DNA of 36,148 bases from Clostridiales bacterium (GCA_015055705.1 SVHR01000004.1:1-36148), one strand, 5' to 3'. Shown: positions 7,595 to 13,664, numbered from the stretch's first letter. Made by a program: numbers and translations. Notes: a model not told the origin generated them from the letters alone.

Positions 7595-7658
7595 CACTCT
7601 ACTGTCGGTAGAGTGGGGTAAACAGTCACTCTACCGCGTGGAAACTGTCGATAGACAG
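7595..7658. promoter_or_regulatory. Operator-like palindromes between XRE-membrane and SGNH genes
   Basis: CACTCTAC-TGTCG-GTAGAGTG (7595-7615) is a perfect 8-bp inverted repeat ten bases upstream of the minus-strand -35. The half-site CACTCTAC recurs at 7627-7634, and CTGTC-GATA-GACAG follows at about 7645-7658. The placement suggests regulation of the XRE gene, the divergent SGNH gene, or both; the binding protein is inferred. Confidence 0.55.
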
Positions 7659-7697
7659 AGCAAATTAAACGATAGAGCGTATCTGTGCGCAATTCGG

Positions 7698-7726
7698 TTG
7701 ATTTTTTTTGGCTCAAGACATAATAT
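7698..7726 (+). promoter_or_regulatory. Likely promoter of the SGNH-degV operon
   Basis: TTGATT (7698-7703), 17 bases, TAATAT (7721-7726), 38 bases before the ATG at 7764. The -10 is imperfect; CATAAT at 7719 is an alternative with a short spacer. Confidence 0.45.
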
Positions 7727-7763
7727 AAGGGGGCAAAAGACAGAAGCATCACATGGAGGCAGT

Positions 7764-8447
7764 ATGAAGAATTTGGTAGTATTTGGTGATTCCATTCCCA
7801 AGGGAATAATATACGAGGATGGCAGAATTAAAAGGGCAAAAAGCTGTGCCGTGGATATTCTTCATAAATATTACGATTTTGATTGCGTTGTCAACAACTC
7901 GGTCTACGGACAAACCCTTGCCCGTCTTATGGCAAAAAGGACTGTAGACGACTATCTTGCCACGGTGGACGGCTCTAATCAAAATTATGCTGCTATTTGT
8001 ATAGGCGGCAACGACGCCGATTACGATTGGCGTACGGTGGCAAAAAGTCCCGCACAAAACCACACCTCGGTTACGGCTATCGAGGATTATGCGGCAATGC
8101 TTGATTGCGCCGTTAAAAAGCTGAAGCAGACAAACCACGAGGTGTTTTTGCTCACCCTGCCGCCCGTTTATTCACAGCTGTATTTTAGCAACGTAATCAG
8201 CAAAATTGCAGACGGTGACAGCGTTTTGCGTTTTTTGGACGGGGACGTAAGCAATATTTACAGACATCAGGAGCTGTTTAACTACGAGATAATAAAGTGC
8301 GCGTTCCGCAATTCGGTTAAGCTAATTGATGTTCGTGTAGCACTTCTTGGCGACTTAGAGTGCTCCAAAAAGTATTGTATAGACGGCGTTCATCCCAACG
8401 AGGTGGGGCAAAAATTTATGGCAAATACGATAATTAGCTATGTATAG
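7764..8447 (+). CDS. SGNH/GDSL-type esterase
   Basis: 227 aa from the ATG at 7764, preceded by GGAGG at 7755-7759. It has the SGNH hydrolase blocks: G-D-S-I (Ser10 nucleophile) near the N-terminus, the Gly/Asn block as I-G-G-N-D, and the terminal Asp-x-x-His pair in D-G-V-H-P-N-E-V-G. No signal peptide is visible, so it probably acts in the cytoplasm. Family members de-esterify lipids, acetylated sugars or lysophospholipids; the substrate cannot be told. DegV follows after nine bases in the same operon, hinting at fatty-acid metabolism. Confidence 0.85.
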   Translation: MKNLVVFGDSIPKGIIYEDGRIKRAKSCAVDILHKYYDFDCVVNNSVYGQTLARLMAKRTVDDYLATVDGSNQNYAAICIGGNDADYDWRTVAKSPAQNHTSVTAIEDYAAMLDCAVKKLKQTNHEVFLLTLPPVYSQLYFSNVISKIADGDSVLRFLDGDVSNIYRHQELFNYEIIKCAFRNSVKLIDVRVALLGDLECSKKYCIDGVHPNEVGQKFMANTIISYV

Positions 8448-8456
8448 GAGATTTGT

Positions 8457-9323
8457 ATGAGTAAGATAATTGTTTCTGTTGAGGCAACGGCAGATATTAC
8501 ACTTGAGATTCAGGCAAGGTACAGCATTGCCGTTGCGCCCATGGAATTTATAATTGATGGAAAAAGCTATTCTACGGTGCACGGCGTGGACGCACAAGAC
8601 TTTTATGCCTCGATGCGCAATGGGGCTGTCACCAAAACCTCACTTGTAAACGAGGCGGCTGCAAGAGAGCATCTCGAAGGATTGCTTTTGGGCGGCGCTG
8701 AGGTTTTGCATTTTTGCATTTCGTCAAAGCTTAGCGGAACGTATGCAAGCTTTGTTAGCGCGGCGGCAGAGCTTGACCGCACCTATCCCGGCAAGGTAAG
8801 AATCGTAGACGCACGCACCGCAAGCTGCGGTATTTTGCTTATGGCAGTGGCGTGCTGCATTAAGGCAGAGCAGGGCGCGACGCTTAACGAGCTTTTTGAC
8901 TACGCGCAAAAGCTTAGGGATAATACCAGCTCGCTTTTTACGGTCGACAGTCTTACATATTTGGCGCGTACGGGCAGAATAAGCAAGGGTGCGGCAATCT
9001 TTGGCAACGCCATTCAGCTAAAGGTGGCGATGCGTGTTACGGAGAGTGGCGAGCTTGTACCGTACAAAAAGATGCTTAGCCGCCGCCGTGCGCTTGCTGA
9101 GCTTATAACAAGGACCAAGGCAATGTATGTTCCCGATTTCGACCAAATCTTGCTTGCTCACGCAGACTGTGAGGCCGATGCAAAGCATGTCGCGGGCGAG
9201 GTGGAGAGCTTACTTGGTATAAAGGTTCAAATCCTGCCGCTTGGGCCGGTAATTGGCTGTCATTCAGGGCCGGGAACGCTTGCACTTTTCTTTACCTCGG
9301 ACGGAAAAGAAATAAAGGGATAG
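8457..9323 (+). CDS. DegV family fatty-acid-binding protein
   Basis: 288 aa two-domain DegV protein. The N-terminal domain has the T-A-D segment and the loop GAVTKTSLVNEAA. The middle carries the lipid-binding signature region FCISSKLSGTYASF, the D-A-R-T-A-S-C-G stretch, and VDSLTYLARTGRIS. The C-terminus has GPVIGCHSGPGTLALFF, characteristic of the family. Known members bind a single fatty acid and present it to fatty acid kinase FakA for phosphorylation before phospholipid synthesis. The ATG has AGGAG nine bases upstream, directly after the SGNH hydrolase stop. Confidence 0.95.
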   Translation: MSKIIVSVEATADITLEIQARYSIAVAPMEFIIDGKSYSTVHGVDAQDFYASMRNGAVTKTSLVNEAAAREHLEGLLLGGAEVLHFCISSKLSGTYASFVSAAAELDRTYPGKVRIVDARTASCGILLMAVACCIKAEQGATLNELFDYAQKLRDNTSSLFTVDSLTYLARTGRISKGAAIFGNAIQLKVAMRVTESGELVPYKKMLSRRRALAELITRTKAMYVPDFDQILLAHADCEADAKHVAGEVESLLGIKVQILPLGPVIGCHSGPGTLALFFTSDGKEIKG

Positions 9324-9331
9324 GCTTTTGC

Positions 9332-9360
9332 TTGACAATTTCGGGCATAGCGGATATAAT
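9332..9360 (+). promoter_or_regulatory. Consensus promoter of the HMA-ttcA-like operon
   Basis: TTGACA (9332-9337), 17 bases, TATAAT (9355-9360) matches the sigma-A consensus exactly; AAAGGAG lies before the ATG at 9389. Confidence 0.9.
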
Positions 9361-9388
9361 TTAGCCAAATAGCAAAGGAGAGCTTGTT

Positions 9389-9607
9389 ATGTTTGGACTT
9401 AAAAGAGTAAAAAAGGATATTCACGTCGAGGGTATGCATTGCGGTCATTGCGCCGCTTCGGTAGAGGAAGCAATCAAGGCGCTTGACGGCGTAAAGTCGG
9501 TTAAGGCAGACCCCAAAAGCGGTATCGTAAATATCGTTTCCGCAAAGGCGATTGACGAAGCGGCGGTAGCGCAGGCGGTAAGGAACGCAGGCTTCGAGGT
9601 TAAGTAG
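9389..9607 (+). CDS. Heavy-metal-associated (HMA) domain copper-chaperone-like protein
   Basis: 72 aa, a single ferredoxin-like HMA domain with the metal-binding loop G-M-H-C-G-H-C (Cys18 and Cys21) and a typical ending NAGFEV. Such proteins carry Cu(I) or other soft metals in the cytosol, usually next to a CopA ATPase. No CopA is in the window. Instead its stop TAG overlaps the GTG start of a TtcA-like tRNA thiolase by one base, so both are made together. The extra His in C-G-H-C is seen in several CopZ-like proteins. Confidence 0.92.
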   Translation: MFGLKRVKKDIHVEGMHCGHCAASVEEAIKALDGVKSVKADPKSGIVNIVSAKAIDEAAVAQAVRNAGFEVK

Positions 9608-10458
9608 TGCAAGACTGCAAGCAAAGCCAAGAGTTTTCGGCGGCGGTGGAGGAAAGTATTCGCAAGAGGTTCCACCGTCAGCTTTTTTCTAAGTTTGCAA
9701 AGGGAATAGTGCAGTACAATCTGCTTTCGCCCGGCGACAAGGTGGCAGTTTGCATTTCGGGCGGCAAGGACTCTATGGTTATGGCAAAGCTGTTTCAGGA
9801 GCTTCGTCGTCACAACAAATTCGAGTTCGAGCTCGTGTTTTTGGTGATGGATCCCGGCTATAACGAGGCCAACCGCAACAAGATTGTGCGCAACGCTCAG
9901 CTGCTTAACGTGCCTATTCAGATTTTTGATACCGATATTTTTTCTAACGTCGTGCATATCGAAAAGTCGCCTTGCTATATTTGCGCTCGTATGAGGCGCG
10001 GACACCTTTACAGCAAGGCAAAGGAGCTTGGCTGCAACAAAATCGCGCTTGGACACCATTACGACGACGTTATCGAAACCATCGTTATGGGTATGCTGTA
10101 CGGAGCGCAAATTCAGACCATGATGCCTAAGCTAAAAAGCACCAACTTCGAGGGGATGGAGCTTATTCGTCCCATGTACCTGGTGCGCGAAAAGGACATT
10201 ATGGCGTGGCGCGACTACAACAGCTTGGAGTTTTTGCAATGCGCGTGCAAGTTTACGCACGACAATGCGGTGGTCAACGACACCGAAAGCTCGTCCAAGC
10301 GCAAAAAGGTAAAGGAGCTTATTGCCATGCTGGCAAAATCCGACCCCGAAATCGAGCAAAACATCTTCAAAAGTGTGGAAAACGTAAATCTTTCTACCGT
10401 TATTGCTTACAAGGATAAGGGCGGAATAAGACACAATTTTGTGGAGGAATACGAATAA
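9607..10458 (+). CDS. TtcA-like tRNA 2-thiocytidine synthetase family protein
   Basis: 283 aa PP-loop ATPase of the TtcA/TtuA superfamily, which adenylates and thiolates a tRNA base. It has PP-loop S-G-G-K-D-S-M (51-57), C-Y-I-C (Cys123/126) and a later C-A-C (Cys212/214), the three or four cysteines expected to hold an Fe-S cluster, and G-H-H-Y-D-D-V-I-E-T (149-158). The start is a GTG at 9607 with GAGG seven bases upstream; no ATG is available in the N-terminal region. Likely product is s2C32 in tRNA, but assignment within the superfamily is inference. The coupling to an HMA metal chaperone is unusual. The next gene is tRNA-Thr. Confidence 0.85.
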   Translation: MQDCKQSQEFSAAVEESIRKRFHRQLFSKFAKGIVQYNLLSPGDKVAVCISGGKDSMVMAKLFQELRRHNKFEFELVFLVMDPGYNEANRNKIVRNAQLLNVPIQIFDTDIFSNVVHIEKSPCYICARMRRGHLYSKAKELGCNKIALGHHYDDVIETIVMGMLYGAQIQTMMPKLKSTNFEGMELIRPMYLVREKDIMAWRDYNSLEFLQCACKFTHDNAVVNDTESSSKRKKVKELIAMLAKSDPEIEQNIFKSVENVNLSTVIAYKDKGGIRHNFVEEYE

Positions 10459-10508
10459 GGCAGCAAAAAGAATTTTATAACAATTTTGTCATAACCTATC
10501 AAAAACAC

Positions 10509-10537
10509 TTGCTTTTTATTTTTGTTTGTTATATAAT
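10509..10537 (+). promoter_or_regulatory. Promoter of tRNA-Thr
   Basis: TTGCTT (10509-10514), 17 bases, TATAAT (10532-10537), 15 bases upstream of the mature tRNA 5' end. Confidence 0.75.
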
Positions 10538-10552
10538 GATTGCTGTTGACGC

Positions 10553-10628
10553 GCTGTTATGGCTCAGTAGGTAGAGCACGTCCTTGGTAAGGACGAGGTC
10601 CCGGGTTCAAATCCCGGTAACAGCTCCA
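10553..10628 (+). tRNA. tRNA-Thr (anticodon GGT)
   Basis: A 76-nt cloverleaf with acceptor GCTGTTA/TAACAGC (10553-10559 with 10618-10624), D stem GCTC/GAGC, anticodon stem CGTCC/GGACG with loop TTGGTAA (anticodon GGT reads ACC), and T arm CCGGG-TTCAAAT-CCCGG. Discriminator T is followed by an encoded CCA. All conserved positions are present. Its 3' end is mirrored by an inverted repeat immediately downstream. Confidence 0.97.
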
Positions 10629-10679
10629 AAAACAAGAAACCGACCTTACAGTCGGTTTTTTGTTTTTGGAGCTGTTACC
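10616..10679. repeat. 29-bp inverted repeat spanning the tRNA-Thr 3' end; also its terminator
   Basis: Bases 10616-10644 (from inside the tRNA T/acceptor arm through the CCA) pair with 10651-10679 with one G:T wobble around loop CTTACA. The inner part, AAACCGAC/GTCGGTTT followed by T6-G-T5, is an intrinsic terminator. The outer 12-13 bp duplicate the tRNA 3' terminus in reverse, so the precursor can form a helix that competes with the acceptor stem. Confidence 0.85.
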
Positions 10680-10764
10680 ACGCGCAAGCGTCTAACAGCG
10701 ACCGTAAAAAATGAAAAGCGAAGCGACTTTTTTAGGGAGTAACAAAGATTCTGCGTCTAACAGC
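10671..10764. repeat. Acceptor-stem-like repeats and GNRA hairpin downstream of tRNA-Thr
   Basis: GCTGTTA (10671-10677) pairs with TAACAGC (10693-10699) around ACGC-GCAA-GCGT, a GNRA tetraloop hairpin using the exact tRNA acceptor sequence. The 12-mer GCGTCTAACAGC occurs twice (10688-10699 and 10753-10764). Between them A- and T-runs flank GAAAAGCGAAGCGAC. No gene is seen here; the rest of the 358-base gap around the tRNA holds only the tRNA, its promoter and the terminators listed. Confidence 0.7.
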
Positions 10765-10769
10765 ATAAA

Positions 10770-10804
10770 TAAAAAGGGACTCAATTTTGAGTCCCTTGAT
10801 TTTT
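10770..10804 (-). terminator. Terminator, first copy of a 35-bp direct repeat
   Basis: GGGACTCAA-TT-TTGAGTCCC flanked by A5 and a T-rich tail. It ends the zinc-ribbon gene on the minus strand. The 35-bp sequence is identical to 11774-11808. Confidence 0.85.
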
Positions 10805-10816
10805 GTTTTATACAAG

Positions 10817-11392
10817 TTATGAATTTCTTAAAAGTTGTTTTTTCTTTTCGTCATATTCCTCTTGTGTAATGAGCCCATGATCCAACAGATTTTTGTATTG
10901 CTCTAAGACAAGGAAAATATTGTTTTCATTTTTAGGCTTTTTGGTTTGTTTATTGCTTTTTTTGCCGTCGTCACAAAGCATTAAAATTCCCGCAATCATA
11001 CTAACAAATAAAAGAGTACAAACCTTAAAGGTAATACTGATATGCTCGGCTTCAAAATAATGACGTGTCATCAACCAAGAAGCTATAAGCTGTAAGAGTG
11101 TTATTAACATCATTATTACAAGTACAGGAGAAGATATACCAATTTCTAATCCAGAAAGTCCTGCGCCTTTAGCGGTTATGAGAATAATAAACCAAAAGGC
11201 AAAGCAAACTAAAAAGGAAATTCCGTACGATACCGTGGAAATTACCATAAGAACTTTCGCGGCAATTCTTAGACCGCCTTGTTCTTTGTCTTGTTGGTCG
11301 CCAACTGGTAGCGCAGTAATTGGTTTGCCGCATTTGTCACAAAAAGACAAGACATCAAAATTCTCTGCGCCACAATTTTTACAAATTTTCAT
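10817..11392 (-). CDS. Zinc-ribbon membrane protein with C-terminal SHOCT domain
   Basis: 191 aa. Residues 1-25 hold a zinc ribbon (C-K-N-C ... C-D-K-C). Three hydrophobic stretches follow (about 44-74, 90-110 and 122-140), then a charged Lys/Asn linker and a C-terminal SHOCT helix pair (LLDHGLITQEEYDEKKKQLL). Such small proteins are frequent in Bacillota genomes; function is unknown. The ATG has GGAGG nearby. Its promoter carries an operator between -35 and -10 and is divergent from an XRE repressor. The gene is visibly AT-richer than its neighbours and lies between two identical terminator repeats, which suggests a transferred cassette. Confidence 0.85.
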   Translation of the reverse strand: MKICKNCGAENFDVLSFCDKCGKPITALPVGDQQDKEQGGLRIAAKVLMVISTVSYGISFLVCFAFWFIILITAKGAGLSGLEIGISSPVLVIMMLITLLQLIASWLMTRHYFEAEHISITFKVCTLLFVSMIAGILMLCDDGKKSNKQTKKPKNENNIFLVLEQYKNLLDHGLITQEEYDEKKKQLLRNS

Positions 11393-11423
11393 TTAAACCC
11401 TCCAGATATAAATCTATGCTTAT

Positions 11424-11452
11424 ATTATACGGAACAAATTGTTCCAAGTCAA
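11424..11452 (-). promoter_or_regulatory. Promoter of the zinc-ribbon gene with embedded operator
   Basis: On the minus strand, TTGACT (11447-11452), 17 bases, TATAAT (11424-11429). The spacer is filled by the perfect palindrome GGAACA-AAT-TGTTCC (11431-11445), the classical position for a repressor site. Confidence 0.88.
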
Positions 11453-11460
11453 GTTTTTTG

Positions 11461-11475
11461 TAGAAAATTATTCTA
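11461..11475. promoter_or_regulatory. Second GAA...TTC operator before the XRE gene
   Basis: TAGAA-AATTA-TTCTA lies 10 bases before the XRE ATG and shares the GAA...TTC arms of the palindrome at 11431, which suggests autoregulation. Confidence 0.5.
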
Positions 11476-11485
11476 AAACAATAGT

Positions 11486-11695
11486 ATGAAAAATAGATTT
11501 TCGGAACAATTAAATGGATTGAGAATAGAAAATAATTTTTCTCGAGTTCAACTTGCGGAAAAATTACAAGTTTCAGTTCGTCTTATCTCGTATTGGGAAA
11601 ATGGGCAACGCGAATGTGATTTTGATATGCTGATAAAAATAGCCGACCTTTTTTCGGTCAGTGTAGATTATTTATTAGGAAGAAAAGAATATTAA
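11486..11695 (+). CDS. Small XRE-family repressor
   Basis: 69 aa, almost wholly a Cro/CI helix-turn-helix: two helices and recognition region FSRVQLAEKLQVSVRLISYWENGQRE, ending with the SVDYLLGRK motif typical of phage-like repressors. It is divergent from the zinc-ribbon gene and shares with it a regulatory region holding two related palindromes, so it probably represses both. No Shine-Dalgarno precedes the ATG, hence leaderless or weak initiation is likely. AT-rich, as is its partner. Confidence 0.9.
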   Translation: MKNRFSEQLNGLRIENNFSRVQLAEKLQVSVRLISYWENGQRECDFDMLIKIADLFSVSVDYLLGRKEY

Positions 11696-11773
11696 ACAAC
11701 CAGATGACTGTCTATCGTTCATACCTATAGTGTGAGCTGTGGCGAGTCGCCTTACCGACTGAATGCAAGAGTT

Positions 11774-11808
11774 TAAAAAGGGACTCAATTTTGAGTCCCT
11801 TGATTTTT
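11774..11808 (-). terminator. Terminator, second copy of the 35-bp direct repeat
   Basis: Identical over 35 bases to 10770-10804; here it ends the DUF2828 gene. The two copies bound the AT-rich zinc-ribbon/XRE islet. Confidence 0.85.
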
Positions 11809-11839
11809 TTTACTTTGTACTAAATAAACTTCTTACGTT

Positions 11840-13372
11840 CTACACCAAGTCCTTGATGGCGTCTTCGATGGGCTGATAGCGCTCGGCGTTGATTGCTTCA
11901 AGCAAGATCTTGTACGGGTCAAGCTCGGTGGACAGTACCATTTTTACGACAGCGGGGCTGAAGCCGCTTACAAGCGCAACGCCCAGCTCGTTTTCGGTAA
12001 GGGGGATTGTCCCCGACCTGCTGTAAATATTCCAGAATATCAGGCGCGGCATCTTGTAGCCGTGCGCTTCGTACCTTTGAATAAGGTCGTCAAACAAACG
12101 TGAAAAGGTGTGCTTGTTTGTGAGAGGGTCGCCATAGTTATTGGAGCATGTTGCCATATTAAATTCCATATCCGAAAGAATAAGAATGTTTTGGGGCAGA
12201 TCCCTTTGCGACATATTGTTTTTGACGGCGGTCGTCAGCACAAGGTCGAATACAGCCTCGATGTTAGTTGAAGCACACTCGTTGTGCAGCTTTACGGTTG
12301 TTATTTTATTGCGCAGGCTTTTGCAATGACTGAGATCAACAAGACGGGGAGTGTCGCTGAATGTGATAAAGTTGTTCTTAAAATCTCCGCTGCTGCGCTC
12401 GGCAAAGTAAATGGTAAGGGCAATCGCAACCTCCTTGCAGGTAAGGTGAGTACGGCTTACTTGACATTCCATACTGTATGAGCCGTCGCATACGCAAAGC
12501 GTGTTTCCTTCGCCCTTAACGTAGTCGGGTAGGCTCTTCCACATTTCTTCCAGCGCCGTGTCGGGCTTTTTTGAGCTGTACTGATGAACAATATCGTGCG
12601 GAAAAAGCACGGACGAGTTGATTTTAGCTTCGCCCTTTTTCAGGCTTTCGAGATAGTCCCTGCGGCGAGCCTCGTCGTTACGCAAGAATGCATTGTTATA
12701 AATAAGGTTGGCGCGCGAGGGAACGGCCTCGTAATTTATGCTTTGCCAATCGCCGCGGCTCATAATAACCTCTATTACCTTCAAGTGCTTGCGAAGCGTA
12801 GCAAGAGTTTTGCGGTACTTGCCTTGTGTAAGCCCAAGCTCTTGGGCAAGTAGCTTGCCGTAGCGCACAGTCGTGGTGGACGTCGCATTTACGGACGGAA
12901 GCCATTTTGCAAGCAGGCTGATGGGCTGATTTTGCTCGTAGCCACGCAGGTCGCTGTCAAGCTGAGTCTTTACAAGCGCCACCACATCGCCGCGAAGCTG
13001 GGTGTCAAGTAAATGCCAAAGGTTGTCCCACCTTGTGTACTCAGCAACGAAAGGCAAAAGCCTTTTTGCAAAATGCGGCTCGCACTCTGCCAAAAACAAA
13101 AGACAAATTCTGAAAAGTCGCCTTTCGCCCACGCCGCCACGAACGTCACCTGCATAAAAAAGCCATTTGATGGCATTTAGCGTATCTGCATAAAAGGCCT
13201 TTGCAAACATAAATGCGGTGTTTTCTTCGCGCTGACCTCGCAATGAGCTAATCAAAAAATTAAGGTCAACAAGCTCCTTGCCCGTGGTGCGATATCCGAT
13301 TGCGCCGTTTTCGGTAATCGAAAAATTAAACTCTTTGTTAAGAGTTTCCTTGATTTTTTGCATAAAACTCAT
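11840..13372 (-). CDS. DUF2828 family protein with C-terminal vWA-like domain
   Basis: 510 aa, soluble. The N-terminal two thirds are alpha-helical and carry DUF2828 signatures: F-Y-A-G-D-V-R-G-G-V-G-E-R-R-L-F (72-87), ISLLAKWLPSVNA (151-163), L-R-K-H-L-K-V-I-E (193-201) and V-P-S-R-A-N (217-222). From about 290 a von Willebrand A-like domain follows, with MIDAS residues D296-G-S298-Y-S300, Thr369 in ASTNIEAVFD and Asp401 in ILSDMEF. Ro60/Rsr has the same overall plan: a helical RNA-binding half plus a MIDAS vWA domain. The start at 13372 has AGAGG seven bases upstream. A tRNA-like RNA lies 51 bases upstream on the same strand. Function is not established; an RNA-binding role is inferred from architecture and context. 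Confidence 0.85.
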   Translation of the reverse strand: MSFMQKIKETLNKEFNFSITENGAIGYRTTGKELVDLNFLISSLRGQREENTAFMFAKAFYADTLNAIKWLFYAGDVRGGVGERRLFRICLLFLAECEPHFAKRLLPFVAEYTRWDNLWHLLDTQLRGDVVALVKTQLDSDLRGYEQNQPISLLAKWLPSVNATSTTTVRYGKLLAQELGLTQGKYRKTLATLRKHLKVIEVIMSRGDWQSINYEAVPSRANLIYNNAFLRNDEARRRDYLESLKKGEAKINSSVLFPHDIVHQYSSKKPDTALEEMWKSLPDYVKGEGNTLCVCDGSYSMECQVSRTHLTCKEVAIALTIYFAERSSGDFKNNFITFSDTPRLVDLSHCKSLRNKITTVKLHNECASTNIEAVFDLVLTTAVKNNMSQRDLPQNILILSDMEFNMATCSNNYGDPLTNKHTFSRLFDDLIQRYEAHGYKMPRLIFWNIYSRSGTIPLTENELGVALVSGFSPAVVKMVLSTELDPYKILLEAINAERYQPIEDAIKDLV

Positions 13373-13423
13373 ATCCGTACCTCTATAATCGCCGCCGATA
13401 AAAGCGGATGTTAAACAAAAAGG

Positions 13424-13536
13424 TGAGGATGGCAGGAGTCGAACCTGCGACCTATGGCTTATCTAGCAAATAAAGTTGCGGTGAAAGGCTTTGTCAAGTC
13501 TCCGTTTCATTGCTCTACCAGCTGAGCTACATCCTC
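13424..13536 (-). ncRNA. tRNA-like RNA with expanded anticodon region (candidate Y RNA-like)
   Basis: On the minus strand a 113-nt RNA has acceptor stem GAGGATG/CATCCTC, canonical D arm GCTC-AGCTGGTA-GAGC, variable AGGTC and canonical T arm GCAGG-TTCGACT-CCTGC with discriminator A. Between the D arm and variable segment are 57 nt instead of 17. I find no anticodon stem-loop. Instead that segment can form an irregular hairpin (TGAAA..GG..CTT with AAGCCTTTCA around GACA) and a second GCAA/TTGC hairpin. The next bases read CCT, not CCA, and then T5. The promoter puts the 5' end at base 1. It may be a Y RNA-like partner of the DUF2828 protein; a tRNA with a short intron or a decayed tRNA are alternatives. 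Confidence 0.75.
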
Positions 13537-13543
13537 GTTTTTT

Positions 13544-13572
13544 ATTTTACCACTAAAATTTTCGCTTGTCAA
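13544..13572 (-). promoter_or_regulatory. Strong promoter of the tRNA-like RNA (and perhaps DUF2828)
   Basis: On the minus strand, TTGACA (13567-13572), 17 bases, TAAAAT (13544-13549). Seven bases separate the -10 from the first base of the acceptor stem, so the start site coincides with the RNA 5' end. Confidence 0.85.
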
Positions 13573-13603
13573 GAGGATAGAGAAAAATTATACCATATAT
13601 TAC

Positions 13604-13634
13604 AAAAGGCCGCTTCTTGCAGGAGCGGCCTTTT
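13604..13634 (-). terminator. Intrinsic terminator of nhaC-type gene
   Basis: AAAAGGCCGCT (13604-13614) pairs with AGCGGCCTTTT (13624-13634) around a 9-base loop, 31 bases after the stop of the antiporter gene. Confidence 0.88.
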
Positions 13635-13664
13635 GGATAATAAAATCGTTATACGTATGTGCGT

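Noticed and set aside
7557-7763. Longer N-terminus of the SGNH hydrolase
   Set aside because: The upstream frame would translate through the divergent promoter and palindromes; GGAGG and the conserved N-terminus support the ATG at 7764.
10681-10764. CRISPR-like array
   Set aside because: Only two copies of a 12-mer with unequal context, no spacers of constant length and no cas genes.
10770-11808. Insertion sequence
   Set aside because: The flanking repeats are direct terminator copies, not terminal inverted repeats, and no transposase is encoded.
13424-13536. Group I intron in a tRNA
   Set aside because: The extra sequence is only about 40 nt, far too short for a self-splicing intron, and no P/Q/R/S elements are visible.
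13424-13536. Selenocysteine or long-variable-arm (Ser/Leu) tRNA
   Set aside because: The D arm and five-base variable segment next to the T arm are class I; no anticodon stem fits before the extra sequence, and the acceptor is seven rather than eight bp.
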